This document shows, in pieces, positions 26,470 through 35,722 of a stretch of DNA of 51,802 bases. Location of the stretch: contig JAZUBK010000056.1 of NCBI GenBank assembly GCA_045638465.1, positions 1-51,802 of the forward strand, written 5' to 3'. The notes under the pieces are model-generated. The model ran no database searches, had not been told where the DNA came from, and worked only from the letters and a program-made list of their open reading frames with translations. Position 1 is the first letter of the stretch. The number at the start of each line of letters is the position of its first letter. The stretch is from CAKVLS01 sp045638465. GTDB taxonomy: Bacteria; Bacillota; Clostridia; Christensenellales; UBA1242. Made by a program: the position numbers and the translations under genes.

Positions 26470-28335
26470 TTACTCCTTTACGATAGCGCCGAACTTACAT
26501 GTTCTTTGACAAGCGCCACATTTGATACATTTTTCTGGGTCAATTTCGTGTTTTTGTTTTACTGTGCCAGAAATTGCATTTACTGGACATTGTCTGCTAC
26601 ATGCAGTACAACCGATACATTTATCTGTGATTTTGTAACTAGCTAGAGCTTTACAAACTCCCGCACGACATTTTTTGTCTTTGATGTGTTCGATATACTC
26701 ATCTCTAAAATATTTCAAAGTAGAAAGAACTGGATTTGGAGATGTTTGGCCTAGACCACAAAGTGAGTTTTGTTTTACATACTCACAAAGTTCTTCTAGT
26801 TTGTCCAAATCTTCCATTTCTGCGTTGCCGCTACAGATTTTTTCCAAAATCTCTTTGATACGAGTGTTACCTATACGACAAGGAGTACACTTACCACAAC
26901 TTTCGTCGCAAGTAAAGTCAAGGAAGAACTTAGCAAAGTCTACCATACAAGTTCCTTCGTCTACAACAATCATACCACCAGAACCCATCATACTACCAGC
27001 TTCTTGCAAACTCTTGTAGTCGATAGGAGTATCGATAAGATGTTTTGGAATACAGCCACCAGATGGTCCGCCCATTTGAACAGCTTTTAGTTCTTTATCC
27101 CCAGGAATACCGCCACCGATATCATAAACGATTTCTCTGATGGTTGTGCCCATAGGAAGTTCGATAAGACCTGAGTGTCTTACTTTTCCTGTTAGAGCGA
27201 ATACTTTAGTTCCCTTACTATCTTCTGTACCGATAGAAGAATACCATTCTGCTCCGTTATTTATAATTTGTGCAATATTTGCAAATGTTTCTACGTTATT
27301 AATTACTGTTGGTTTTCCGTACAAACCACTTTGTGCAGGATATGGTGGTTTTAGTGTTGGCTCACCACGGTTACCCTCTATTGAGCGAAGAAGTGCAGTT
27401 TCTTCACCGCATACAAACGCTCCTGCGCCGTATTTAATAGAAAGTTTAAAATTAAAGTCTGTCCCGAAAATTTTATCACCCAAAAGGCCTTGCTCTGTAC
27501 ATTCTTTAATAGCTTTTTCTAGTCTTTCACCAGCTAGTGGATATTCTGCTCTAAGGTATACAAAACCCTCATCTGCGCCAATAGCATAACCACAAATAGT
27601 CATCGCCTCAATAATAGCATGTGGGTTACCCTCTATGATACTTCTATCCATGAACGCACCTGGGTCACCTTCGTCAGCGTTACAAACAACATATTTTTTG
27701 TCTGAAACACTTGCTCTTGTTAATTCCCATTTTGTTCCTGTAGAAAAACCAGCACCACCACGGCCACGAAGACCTGAGTTTTTGACAAGTTCGATAACTT
27801 GCTCTGGTGTCATAGTAGTTAACACTTTGTGCAAAGCATAGTATCCGCCAAGAGCGATATAATCGTTCATAATGTTTTCAAGACTCATATATTCGCTATT
27901 GTTTCTTGCAAGTAGCATTTGCTTTTTGCAGAAGTTTAGTTCGTGTTTTGTTACTTTCTTTTCGCCGTTTTCATCAAGAAGTAATCTCTCTACAATTTTG
28001 CCTTGAGCAAAATGTTCTGAAACGATTTCTTCTGCATCATCTACTGATACTTTTGTGTAGAAAACGCCCTCTGGATATACAAGTACAATAGGACCTTCGG
28101 CACACATACCAAAGCAACCAACTCCACCTACTCTAACCTTTTTGTCAAGGTTGTGAGCTTTTACGCTATTTTCTAGCGCTTCTTGTACAAGTTTTGATTT
28201 ACAACTACGGCAACCAGTACCACCACAAACTACAACTTCATAGTCATAGTCTACGCCACTTTTGTCGCCTTGTTTTCTAAAAGCAATTTCTGCTTTGTAT
28301 TTTTCTCTGATTTCGTCAAGTTTATCAATAGTCAT
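26470..28335 (-). CDS. hydB: NuoF-like flavin subunit HydB of the trimeric hydrogenase
   Basis: The NAD- and FMN-binding subunit, 621 aa. A thioredoxin-like [2Fe-2S] domain (about 1-110, with CGGTGCRSC and GCFGMCAEGP) is followed by the NuoF core with the NADH site GLRGRGGAGFSTGTKW and the FMN region NADEGDPGAFMDR. Then come the CGKCTPCRIGNTR [4Fe-4S] motif (about 480) and two C-terminal ferredoxin motifs (CIGCTACSRQCPV, CIKCGACQRTCKFGA). It lies 4 bp upstream of hydA and 5 bp downstream of hydC, each with its own AAGGAG-type site. In bifurcating enzymes this subunit carries the site where NAD(H) electrons split. Confidence 0.96.
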   Translation of the reverse strand: MTIDKLDEIREKYKAEIAFRKQGDKSGVDYDYEVVVCGGTGCRSCKSKLVQEALENSVKAHNLDKKVRVGGVGCFGMCAEGPIVLVYPEGVFYTKVSVDDAEEIVSEHFAQGKIVERLLLDENGEKKVTKHELNFCKKQMLLARNNSEYMSLENIMNDYIALGGYYALHKVLTTMTPEQVIELVKNSGLRGRGGAGFSTGTKWELTRASVSDKKYVVCNADEGDPGAFMDRSIIEGNPHAIIEAMTICGYAIGADEGFVYLRAEYPLAGERLEKAIKECTEQGLLGDKIFGTDFNFKLSIKYGAGAFVCGEETALLRSIEGNRGEPTLKPPYPAQSGLYGKPTVINNVETFANIAQIINNGAEWYSSIGTEDSKGTKVFALTGKVRHSGLIELPMGTTIREIVYDIGGGIPGDKELKAVQMGGPSGGCIPKHLIDTPIDYKSLQEAGSMMGSGGMIVVDEGTCMVDFAKFFLDFTCDESCGKCTPCRIGNTRIKEILEKICSGNAEMEDLDKLEELCEYVKQNSLCGLGQTSPNPVLSTLKYFRDEYIEHIKDKKCRAGVCKALASYKITDKCIGCTACSRQCPVNAISGTVKQKHEIDPEKCIKCGACQRTCKFGAIVKE

Positions 28336-28340
28336 TATCT

Positions 28341-28832
28341 TTACTCCTTGTCATACTTAGCCAAAATTTCATCGACTTTTTCTATAGTAAGTTTACCATA
28401 AACTTCGCCATTGATGGTCATAGCTGGTGCTATACCACAACAACCGATACATCTACAAGAAGTAACTATCCACTTACCATCATCACTTGTTTGGCCAGGC
28501 TTTAGATTTAGCTTTTGCAAGATGTGTTCATATACATCATTTGCTCCCAATACAAAACAAGCTGTACCAAGGCAGATATCAATATTGTATTTCGCCTTTG
28601 GTGTTAGGGTAAATTGACTATAAAAAGTAATTATACCGTAAATTTTATTTTCAGAAACTTTTAGGCTTTCGGCAATTCTCTTTACCGCTGGTTTTGGAAT
28701 AAAACCATATATGCCTTGAGTTTTTTGCAAAACTTCCATTATGTTTCCACTGTTGCCCAAGTTTTTTTCTAAAAGAGCAGCAAACTCTTTTTCTTGCTCT
28801 GGGCTGCCTAATACATTAGAACATGCGCACAT
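28341..28832 (-). CDS. hydC: NuoE-like subunit HydC of the trimeric hydrogenase
   Basis: A thioredoxin-fold [2Fe-2S] protein of 163 aa, first gene of the hydCBA operon. The cluster ligands lie in CLGTACFVLGA and SCRCIGCCGIAP. The N-terminal helical region (IMEVLQKTQGIYGFIPKPAV) is typical of the NuoE family. It should pass electrons between HydB and HydA. The operon promoter is at 28863-28891. Confidence 0.95.
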   Translation of the reverse strand: MCACSNVLGSPEQEKEFAALLEKNLGNSGNIMEVLQKTQGIYGFIPKPAVKRIAESLKVSENKIYGIITFYSQFTLTPKAKYNIDICLGTACFVLGANDVYEHILQKLNLKPGQTSDDGKWIVTSCRCIGCCGIAPAMTINGEVYGKLTIEKVDEILAKYDKE

Positions 28833-28858
28833 ATTATAACTCCTTTAATTTTTGCTAA

Positions 28859-28891
28859 TGTTATTTTAACAAAATTGGCTCAATTTCTCAA
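28859..28891 (-). promoter_or_regulatory. hydCBA promoter with a palindrome over the -10 box
   Basis: On the minus strand TTGAGA (28886-28891), 17-bp spacer and TAAAAT (28863-28868). The 13-bp palindrome TGTTATTTTAACA (28859-28871) covers the -10 box, so a repressor could bind there. The half-site spacing is shorter than the usual Rex operator. The rest of 28892-29076 holds nothing I recognise. Confidence 0.55.
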
Positions 28892-29076
28892 CTAATTTAG
28901 CAACAAAAAAAGTTTTTTGCCTAGCCAAATTATTATTTTGTTTGACCCTTGCAAAAAAAATATTGCTGCGAAAGAATTTTTGCTATATTTTCTATTTATA
29001 ATAAGCAGTACAAAAATGAAAAATCATTAAAACACGCCCAAACATTATCCAAGCGTAAATAAACCATTTATTGCAA

Positions 29077-29108
29077 CAAAAAAAGAGCGACAATTTCGCT
29101 CTTTTTGT
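29077..29108 (-). terminator. terminator of the 29115 lipoprotein gene
   Basis: AAAAAGAGCGA pairs with TCGCTCTTTTT around a short loop, with a T run on the minus strand, 7 bp after the stop. Confidence 0.85.
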
Positions 29109-29114
29109 TTTTTA

Positions 29115-30290
29115 TTAAATACCCATTTCGCCTGAAAGATCAAGGTAACCTGTTGGGCACTCTGTTCTGAACAATCTTGAAGGAACTTTGCTTGATACAA
29201 TAATTTCCATTCTAGCGCCGTCTGATTCTGCATAAATCAAATCATCGCCATTGAAGTAATATCTTACAACTGTATCTTCTGTTTCTCCAGCTTCTGGATC
29301 TGCAGGAATTTCAAATTCTTCATAGTAATATACTTTGCCATTGATTGTTTCATAACCAGAAGACATATATTTTTCTAGCATAGAAGCATAGTCTGCACCG
29401 ATACCACCAATAATACCCATAGCTTCATCAGTGTCAACTATTCCACCATCTACAGAACCTTCAGCAGGTGTTTTATACCAAACATTCATTGTTGTTACTG
29501 TACCTGTCTCCATATCTGGCATTGGCATACTCATAGTTGTGTACATATAGTTATCAACCATAGCAATATGCATATTTACTTCTGATGTTGATGTAGAGTA
29601 AATAGCCATAGCCATATCATCACCCTTAACACCAAATTCAACAGCCATGCCGCAAGTTTCTTGTGTAACACCCATAAGTGTTAGTTGTGCAATAGCGTCT
29701 TCTCTTGAAAGTTCAATATCGCCCCATGCTGACTCTTCAATAAGAGCATCAATTACTGTATTGTATACCCAAGAAGAATCAAATACCATCTTGAAGTAGA
29801 TATTTTCGCTATTTGTTGCTAGGTTAATTGTTTTAAATGTTGATGGAGCATCTGCCACAACACCAGCGTCATATTCGATAACCATTGTACCAAAGCCGTC
29901 TAGGTCATCATCTTCCCATTCAACAGAATACTCACCAACTACTGAAGATACAGGTGCTGGTTCGTCATCTGGGTCATGAGCTGCCTTATAAGTATTGTAT
30001 TCGTTTTCGCTTACGCCTTGCATAACGATAGTAGTAACACCATCTTTTGAGTTAGAAACTGAAGATACTGTTGCTGTAGAGTTTGCATCTAGTGTAGGTT
30101 GAGCGATAGTTGATCCAAAAGCAACGTCGGTTGCAACTGAAGTTTCTGTAGAGTAAGCTCTATTTGGCATTGCATATGGGTCTGAGTCAAAAGCTGGTTT
30201 AACTTCTGTCTTGCCACAACCTGTAAGAAGTGCTGCTGCCACAGGAATAGCAACAAGAGCTGTTAAACATTTTTTAACTGATTTTTTCAT
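29115..30290 (-). CDS. secreted lipoprotein of unknown function, 391 aa
   Basis: A lipoprotein signal peptide with a Lys-rich start, a hydrophobic core and the lipobox LLTGC (lipidated Cys25) is clear. The mature part is acidic, starts with a Ser/Thr/Ala-rich linker, then holds Asp/Glu-rich beta-type sequence (EWEDDDLDGFGTMVIEYD) and a Met-rich central part (MYTTMSMPMPDMETG). The C-terminal lobe (VYYYEEFEIPADPEAGE and VRYYFNGDDLIYAES) resembles the outward-facing beta-sheet lipoproteins often found in clostridia, but I cannot name a family. It has GGAGG upstream and its own terminator. It lies between the hydrogenase operon and the divergent DAP genes. Confidence 0.85.
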   Translation of the reverse strand: MKKSVKKCLTALVAIPVAAALLTGCGKTEVKPAFDSDPYAMPNRAYSTETSVATDVAFGSTIAQPTLDANSTATVSSVSNSKDGVTTIVMQGVSENEYNTYKAAHDPDDEPAPVSSVVGEYSVEWEDDDLDGFGTMVIEYDAGVVADAPSTFKTINLATNSENIYFKMVFDSSWVYNTVIDALIEESAWGDIELSREDAIAQLTLMGVTQETCGMAVEFGVKGDDMAMAIYSTSTSEVNMHIAMVDNYMYTTMSMPMPDMETGTVTTMNVWYKTPAEGSVDGGIVDTDEAMGIIGGIGADYASMLEKYMSSGYETINGKVYYYEEFEIPADPEAGETEDTVVRYYFNGDDLIYAESDGARMEIIVSSKVPSRLFRTECPTGYLDLSGEMGI

Positions 30291-30516
30291 ATATTTCCCT
30301 CCTTAATGATAGATTCATTTTAACACCCCAATATTTTTTTTGCAACAAAATCAAACCTTTTTCGGCAAAAAGATTCATTCATTTTTTTTCATAAGGATAT
30401 AACTATTTTTTATGGCTAAATTATATTCCATGCAAAAAAGATGCAAACTTTCGACAATATAAAGTGTAAATATTATTTTTGATAACTATTACATATATAT
30501 TAAACAAGGAGGAAAA

Positions 30517-31422
30517 ATGAAAATAAATGTAGGAATTGTAGGTTTCGGAAATTTAGGCAAAGCTCTTGCAACAACCCTAAAAGAAAACCCTTCTTTTAAT
30601 CTTGTACAAATTTTTTCTAAAAGGAAGTTGCCAGGCCTTGACCACGTCAGCAACATAAAACTTTACAAAAACAAAATTGATTTGCTTTTTCTTTGCGGTG
30701 GGTCAAAAGACGAACTCGAATTACAAGCGCAAAAATATATAAGTGATTTTTCTATCATAGAAAGTTATGACAATCACAGCAAACTTAAAAGTCATATCAC
30801 CAAGTTAGACGCCTTAGCAAAAGAAAGCAACAAGATTGCCCTTTGTAGTTTTGGTTGGGATCCTGGATTGTTTAGTTTTACAAGAGGGCTTTTTGATAGT
30901 CTAGGCTACACACCTTTTACCTTTTGGGGAAAGGGTCTCAGCCAAGGCCACACCCAAGCTATAAAAAATATCAAAGGCGTAATTGATGGCTTGCAATTTA
31001 CAATACCAAATAAGAATTTTTTTTCACAAATAAATCGCAATAAAATCACACATCAAAGCAAAGCCTTTCATATACGAAAATGTTACATTGTGTGCGACAA
31101 AAAAGATAGACAAAAAATCAAGCAAGAAATTATCACTATGCCAGACTATTTTGAGGGGTATAAAACTTATGTAAAATTTATATCCTCAAGAGGCCTTGAA
31201 AAAATCAAAAACTTTGCACATCAAGGAATAGTAACAACCCCACGTAGGGTTTTTGAGTTTAGACTTAAAACAAAATCTAATCCTATGCTTACTGCAAAAA
31301 TAATGTGCACTTTCGCCCGAGCCTATACAAAACTAATTGCCGAAAAATCATGGGGCGCTTTTACTATCTATGACATACCTTTTAACTCAATACTTCTGAA
31401 AGACAAATTTGATTATTTATAA
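30517..31422 (+). CDS. ddh: meso-diaminopimelate D-dehydrogenase
   Basis: An NADPH-dependent enzyme of 301 aa that makes meso-diaminopimelate from tetrahydrodipicolinate in one step, bypassing the succinylase or acetylase routes. The Rossmann motif VGIVGFGNLGKAL opens the protein. SFGWDPGLFSFTRGLF (near 112) and FWGKGLSQGHTQAIKNI (near 145) are strong Ddh signatures. It is slightly shorter than the roughly 326-aa characterised enzymes. AAGGAGG precedes the ATG. It sits about 100 bp upstream of dapB on the same strand, so the two may be co-transcribed. I found no lysine riboswitch in 30291-30516, which is AT-rich and otherwise featureless. Confidence 0.92.
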   Translation: MKINVGIVGFGNLGKALATTLKENPSFNLVQIFSKRKLPGLDHVSNIKLYKNKIDLLFLCGGSKDELELQAQKYISDFSIIESYDNHSKLKSHITKLDALAKESNKIALCSFGWDPGLFSFTRGLFDSLGYTPFTFWGKGLSQGHTQAIKNIKGVIDGLQFTIPNKNFFSQINRNKITHQSKAFHIRKCYIVCDKKDRQKIKQEIITMPDYFEGYKTYVKFISSRGLEKIKNFAHQGIVTTPRRVFEFRLKTKSNPMLTAKIMCTFARAYTKLIAEKSWGAFTIYDIPFNSILLKDKFDYL

Positions 31423-31519
31423 AACTAACCCTGACTTAGCATGTGTATCTTTCAAATTTTTATTCTAAGTGTAAATAACTTTTCAAAAATAAAAATCATT
31501 TTTTATAAGGAGATTTTCT

Positions 31520-32218
31520 ATGAATATTGCTCTTATTGGCAGCAGCGGAAAAATGGGTAAATTATTCTCTACTGTTGCAACCACCAACAAAACCGACCAT
31601 ATAGTCGCATGTGTAGATATAACAGACAGCCAAGACCCTACAATGCCCTATCTAAGCCACAAACAACACAAGACCATATGGTCGGTAAAAGAAAAACTTG
31701 ATTTAATTATAGATTTTTCAACTTCTTTGAGTAAAGAAGACGTAATAAATTTTGCACTACTAAACAACCTGCCATTGGCGGTATTTTCGACCACGTGTTC
31801 GGAAGAAGACAAAGCAATGCTCAAAGCCGCCTCAAAGCACATACCAATTCTTCTTTGCCCTAATACAAGTAGAGGGGTAAACTCTATGATAAGAGCTTTA
31901 GACATATTGTCTCAGTCGTTAAATATGGCAGATGTTTTGGTTGAAGAAATACACCACAAAAACAAACTAGATTCGCCTAGTGGCACAGCTAAAAAAATCG
32001 TTGACTTACTCTCTTCAAATGGAATAGAAAACATCAAGGTAAATTCTTTTAGAGGAGGAACGGAGTGTGGCTATCATGCAGTTAGATTTTTGCTAGATGA
32101 CGAAGAAATAATTATCACCCACCGCGCAACCTCACGAAAAATTTTTGCCCTCGGAGCATATGAAATGGCAAAGAAATTATTATCAAAAAACAATGGTTTT
32201 TTCACGCACCTTGAATAG
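31520..32218 (+). CDS. dapB: 4-hydroxy-tetrahydrodipicolinate reductase
   Basis: Second committed enzyme of the DAP and lysine pathway; it reduces the DapA product to tetrahydrodipicolinate. At 232 aa it is short for the family (usually about 240-270). It has the nucleotide-binding motif IALIGSSGKMG, the catalytic block EIHHKNKLDSPSGTAKKI (His-His and Lys) and the closing RATSRKIFALGA segment. An AAGGAG site precedes the ATG. It is convergent with dapA, with only 8 bp between the stops and no visible terminator, so the two transcripts may overlap. Confidence 0.95.
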   Translation: MNIALIGSSGKMGKLFSTVATTNKTDHIVACVDITDSQDPTMPYLSHKQHKTIWSVKEKLDLIIDFSTSLSKEDVINFALLNNLPLAVFSTTCSEEDKAMLKAASKHIPILLCPNTSRGVNSMIRALDILSQSLNMADVLVEEIHHKNKLDSPSGTAKKIVDLLSSNGIENIKVNSFRGGTECGYHAVRFLLDDEEIIITHRATSRKIFALGAYEMAKKLLSKNNGFFTHLE

Positions 32219-32226
32219 TCAAAATA

Positions 32227-33120
32227 TTACAGTTTTTGGCTCCCATCTTTTAGCATTTTTGCAACTATTTTTTCTACTCTTTTTTCACCACTTTTTGACA
32301 GTGGAATTAATGGAAGCCTTACCTCATTTTTTATATACTCAAGTCTTGCCAAAATATACTTTACAGGTATAGGGTTTGTCTCACAAAATAACACGTCATT
32401 TATTGCGTTTATTTTGTTTTGTTTGTTATTTGCTTTTTTAATTTTTTGAGACCTTGCATCAACATATATTTCTTTTACTTTTTTGCAGATAAAGTTTGAT
32501 GCTACACTTATGCAACCACTCGCTCCCAAAGTATAAAAGATAAAGTTTAGTTTATCCTCACCACTATAGATTGCAATTTTGTTTTTACATATTTTACATA
32601 GATTAATAATTCTATTTATATCTGCAGTACTTTCTTTGAGCCCATATATGTATTCGTTTTTGAGAAGAGTTTTTATGGTTCGCTCTTCCACCATAAGCCC
32701 TGTACGACTTGGAACATTGTACACAATAATAGGTAACTTTATTTCAGACAACTTTTCGTAATATTTGATAATCCCTGCTTGTGTTGTTTTATTATAATAA
32801 GGCGTTACCACCAGCGCCCCATCTACTCCTAGACGCTTTGCCATCTTTGTATTGCAGTATGCCGTCTCAAAATTATTACTGCCCGTACCAACAATTAGTT
32901 TACATCTTTTGTTAATTATCTTTTTAGTATATCTTATGATTTGCTCTCGCTCATCTTGTGACACACAACAACTCTCTCCTGTTGTACCAAGTATGCATAT
33001 TGCATCTGCACCTTCATTAATATTTATTTCTATGAGTTTCTTTAACCCGCCAAAATCTACTTTGTTGTTTTTCCACGGGGTTACTAGGGCGGTACATACC
33101 CCCTCAAATATTTTTCTCAT
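32227..33120 (-). CDS. dapA: 4-hydroxy-tetrahydrodipicolinate synthase
   Basis: A TIM-barrel aldolase of 297 aa that condenses pyruvate with aspartate semialdehyde, the first step of DAP synthesis. It shows GTTGESCCVSQDE (substrate loop), YNVPSRTG (catalytic Tyr) and GLKESTAD (Schiff-base Lys). A C-terminal stretch (KKANNKQNKINAINDVLF) is a little Lys/Asn-rich but keeps the NPIPVKYIL helix. TAAGGAG precedes the ATG. It is transcribed toward dapB. Together with ddh this gives a compact DAP set; dapD, dapE, dapF and lysA are not seen here. Confidence 0.96.
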   Translation of the reverse strand: MRKIFEGVCTALVTPWKNNKVDFGGLKKLIEININEGADAICILGTTGESCCVSQDEREQIIRYTKKIINKRCKLIVGTGSNNFETAYCNTKMAKRLGVDGALVVTPYYNKTTQAGIIKYYEKLSEIKLPIIVYNVPSRTGLMVEERTIKTLLKNEYIYGLKESTADINRIINLCKICKNKIAIYSGEDKLNFIFYTLGASGCISVASNFICKKVKEIYVDARSQKIKKANNKQNKINAINDVLFCETNPIPVKYILARLEYIKNEVRLPLIPLSKSGEKRVEKIVAKMLKDGSQKL

Positions 33121-33169
33121 ATATCTCTCCTTAAAAGTATGTATTCAACAAAGTGCTTTTTTGCCACAA

Positions 33170-33200
33170 AAAAAAGATAGCCCTACATGGCTACCTTTAG
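33170..33200 (-). terminator. terminator of the ABC transporter gene
   Basis: GGTAGCC and GGCTATC (one G-T pair) form a stem around a six-base loop, followed by a T run on the minus strand, 24 bp after the stop. Confidence 0.7.
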
Positions 33201-33223
33201 TTTAATATTTATTATTACTACTT

Positions 33224-34957
33224 TTATCTTCTTTCTAGCTCTTGCAACGCATCGTCGTTCCAATCTTCTGATTTTAGCATAACCTTATTATCCATCTTAA
33301 TAAGTTGATCTGCTTTTTTCATTACTCGCTCATCGTGAGATACTACGATAACTACTGCGTTTTTCTTTAGCTTGTTAATACTTTTTATTACGTTGTTGGC
33401 ATTTTTTGCATCTAGGTCATTTGTTGGCTCGTCAAAAATATAAATATCTGCAGGTTTCAAAAGTCCTCTTGCAATACAAACTCTTTTCTTTTCGCCACCA
33501 GACAACATATTTTCTAGGTTTTGTTGCTTTGCTTCGTTAAATCTTCTGTTATATAGTTTTTGCATACCCAAAAGGTCTACAATCTCTTTTGTACCGTTAT
33601 ATATTTCACCATTTGGATATAAAACATTGAGTTTTACATCTCTATTGAAGATAAATGGGCTTTGCATAGTTACTGACATTTTATCCGAAATAAGATATGC
33701 GGTAGGAATCTCTTGTTTGCCATTTATTATAATTTTACCACTGTTTCTTTCACACAAACCGCAAATAACTTTCATAATAGTGGATTTACCACAACCACTT
33801 TCGCCATATATTACAGTCATTTTGCCTTTTTCAAATTTCATGTTAACATTTTCGATACGGAAAATATCACCGTTTTGAACATTGATATCTTCTAGTTCTA
33901 ATTTTTCGATTTTGTCACATTCCAAACTTTGCAAAGGTAACATATCTGATTTTGTTGGTTTGATTTCGTATAATCTATTAATTTTTACAGAACATTGTAC
34001 CCAGCGTGTAGAGAACCAACCTATTGATTGTATAGGAGCAAATATAGAAGATACATAGTTTGCTATAACAATAATACTACCAACAACCATTGTTTGATCT
34101 ACGATTCTCTTTGCACACAAAAAGATAATACCATACGTACAAAGTGTTTCGATAAGGGTAACAATAGACCAATATACTTGTCTTAGGTTTATTTGTTTCT
34201 TTTGTTGCTCATAATAAGCCTCAACTTTTTGATTAAAAATCTTTTGCTCATAGCTCATTGATTTGTATAGGTTGATTAAAGGAAGATTTGCTATAGAATT
34301 TGATATGGTATTTGAAACCGCCGACTTTGTTGATTCTGTTTTTACAGAAATTGACCTTTCGATTTTTGTTCTGATAAGCACACAACAAATAACTATGCCT
34401 ACACTTACCATAATAAAAGGAACAGATAATATATCCAAAAAGCATATATAAACAAAAGCAATTATAGCTGAAAATACATTTGGTATAATTTCACCAAGCA
34501 AACTATCTACAACACTAACGATATATTCTGGGCCCTCGTTCATACGATAAAGTGCATCACCATCTGTCATTTTCAAATCCATGTTCTTTCTTGGAACAAC
34601 CAACCAACTATATGTTTCTGATCGCATATTGCTAACTACTCTTTTGATTAGTTTTTCCATAGAAAGCGAATATGTAGTGCTCAAGCATCTCATAAGATAT
34701 GTTACTATCGCTGCAAAAACGATAATCAAAACATAACTTACATCATCATTTATTTTTATTCCAAAAAAGGCTACTTGTTCGCCAGACAACTTAGAAATAA
34801 CTAAGCTTACCATTTGAGTCGGAATAAGCACAGCAATAGATGCCACAAAACCAAGTACTAGCAAAAGAAAAAAGTGCACCTTGTTTTTCTTAGTCATTAC
34901 CTGCCACAAAAGAGCTAAAGGGTTTTTTGAGTGTTGTTGTTTTTTGGATTTTTTCAT
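33224..34957 (-). CDS. ABC exporter, fused membrane and ATPase domains
   Basis: A half-size ABC transporter of 577 aa, which should act as a dimer. Residues about 25-320 hold the six-helix transmembrane domain (IV exporter fold). The ATPase domain carries Walker A GESGCGKST, the signature LSGGEKKRVCIARGLL and Walker B IYIFDEPTNDLD, and VVIVVSHDERVMKKADQLI covers the switch His. All catalytic motifs are intact. The substrate cannot be read from the sequence; drug, lipid or peptide export are all possible. It is monocistronic with GGAGACG upstream. Confidence 0.93.
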   Translation of the reverse strand: MKKSKKQQHSKNPLALLWQVMTKKNKVHFFLLLVLGFVASIAVLIPTQMVSLVISKLSGEQVAFFGIKINDDVSYVLIIVFAAIVTYLMRCLSTTYSLSMEKLIKRVVSNMRSETYSWLVVPRKNMDLKMTDGDALYRMNEGPEYIVSVVDSLLGEIIPNVFSAIIAFVYICFLDILSVPFIMVSVGIVICCVLIRTKIERSISVKTESTKSAVSNTISNSIANLPLINLYKSMSYEQKIFNQKVEAYYEQQKKQINLRQVYWSIVTLIETLCTYGIIFLCAKRIVDQTMVVGSIIVIANYVSSIFAPIQSIGWFSTRWVQCSVKINRLYEIKPTKSDMLPLQSLECDKIEKLELEDINVQNGDIFRIENVNMKFEKGKMTVIYGESGCGKSTIMKVICGLCERNSGKIIINGKQEIPTAYLISDKMSVTMQSPFIFNRDVKLNVLYPNGEIYNGTKEIVDLLGMQKLYNRRFNEAKQQNLENMLSGGEKKRVCIARGLLKPADIYIFDEPTNDLDAKNANNVIKSINKLKKNAVVIVVSHDERVMKKADQLIKMDNKVMLKSEDWNDDALQELERR

Positions 34958-35021
34958 AATTTCGTCTCCTGCGCTTATTCTATCATTAAATGGCTGTTTT
35001 TGGCAATTAATACAAATAAAA

Positions 35022-35045
35022 AAAGCATACCATAAGATATGCTTT
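35022..35045 (-). terminator. terminator of the 35050 membrane protein gene
   Basis: AAAGCATA pairs with TATGCTTT around an 8-nt loop, followed by TTTTTTTATTT on the minus strand, just after the stop. Confidence 0.8.
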
Positions 35046-35049
35046 ATTT

Positions 35050-35619
35050 TTACTTATTTTCTGTTGTTTGTTTTTCGTCTAGCTTTTGGTTTTCGTCGCT
35101 ATGTTTTATGTTAATTGTAACCAAAATCATTGTTGCGGCATACAAAACAAAGTAAATACCCACAAAGACTACCCACAAAGACATATCACCTACAGGTCTT
35201 AGCATAATTGCTACACCAAGGGCAAGTTTGATAACGCCAACAACTATCATACCAATGCCTGAAATTTCTTCGTATGCTTTGTTTGTGCCAGTAACACACT
35301 CTACAATAGCTTCTGCCAAGATGCATAGGCTAAAAATAACGAAGAATAAAACATAATCAAGGTTAAATACAATAAACACTATGCCAAAAGCCATTGAAAG
35401 GCCACCAAAAATAACTTGGTAATAAAAGTCCTTTTCTTTACGACACAAAACAATACCGTAAACAAGTCTTACAATACCTACAACCAAAGTAACAATACCG
35501 ACTATAAGTGTGATAGAGTCTACTGCTAGTTTATTTAGGTTAATAATCAAAAGGCCAACTAGCGCCATAGCAATAGCACATGCAACTAAAATCCATTTGT
35601 ACTTAGGAATATTTTTCAT
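35050..35619 (-). CDS. DUF308/HdeD-like membrane protein, 189 aa
   Basis: A small polytopic protein with about six hydrophobic segments (for example WILVACAIAMALVGLLII and YVLFFVIFSLCILAEAIVE) in pairs. This fits the DUF308 (HdeD-like) family, whose molecular role is unclear beyond an acid-stress link in E. coli. Its short tail is hydrophilic (HSDENQKLDEKQTTENK). The next gene upstream encodes a longer relative, so the pair probably arose by duplication. Each has its own terminator. I am sure it is a membrane protein and moderately sure of the family. Confidence 0.8.
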   Translation of the reverse strand: MKNIPKYKWILVACAIAMALVGLLIINLNKLAVDSITLIVGIVTLVVGIVRLVYGIVLCRKEKDFYYQVIFGGLSMAFGIVFIVFNLDYVLFFVIFSLCILAEAIVECVTGTNKAYEEISGIGMIVVGVIKLALGVAIMLRPVGDMSLWVVFVGIYFVLYAATMILVTINIKHSDENQKLDEKQTTENK

Positions 35620-35670
35620 ATATCATTTCTCCATAACTTATCATACAACATTTTGCTTATATTTGCAATA

Positions 35671-35700
35671 AAAAAACCCTAAAGTTAATTAGGGTTTTTT
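35671..35700 (-). terminator. terminator of the 35723 membrane protein gene
   Basis: A perfect 10-bp stem (AAAAAACCCT with AGGGTTTTTT) around a 10-nt loop, with T runs on both sides. Confidence 0.85.
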
Positions 35701-35722
35701 GTAAGTTTTGTTTTGTTACATA

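Noticed and set aside
28859..28871. Rex operator at the hydrogenase promoter
   Set aside because: The half-sites are closer together than in the Rex consensus, so I list it only as a palindrome.
30291..30516. Lysine riboswitch upstream of ddh
   Set aside because: The gap is only 226 bp of AT-rich sequence and I could not find the conserved lysine-aptamer helices.
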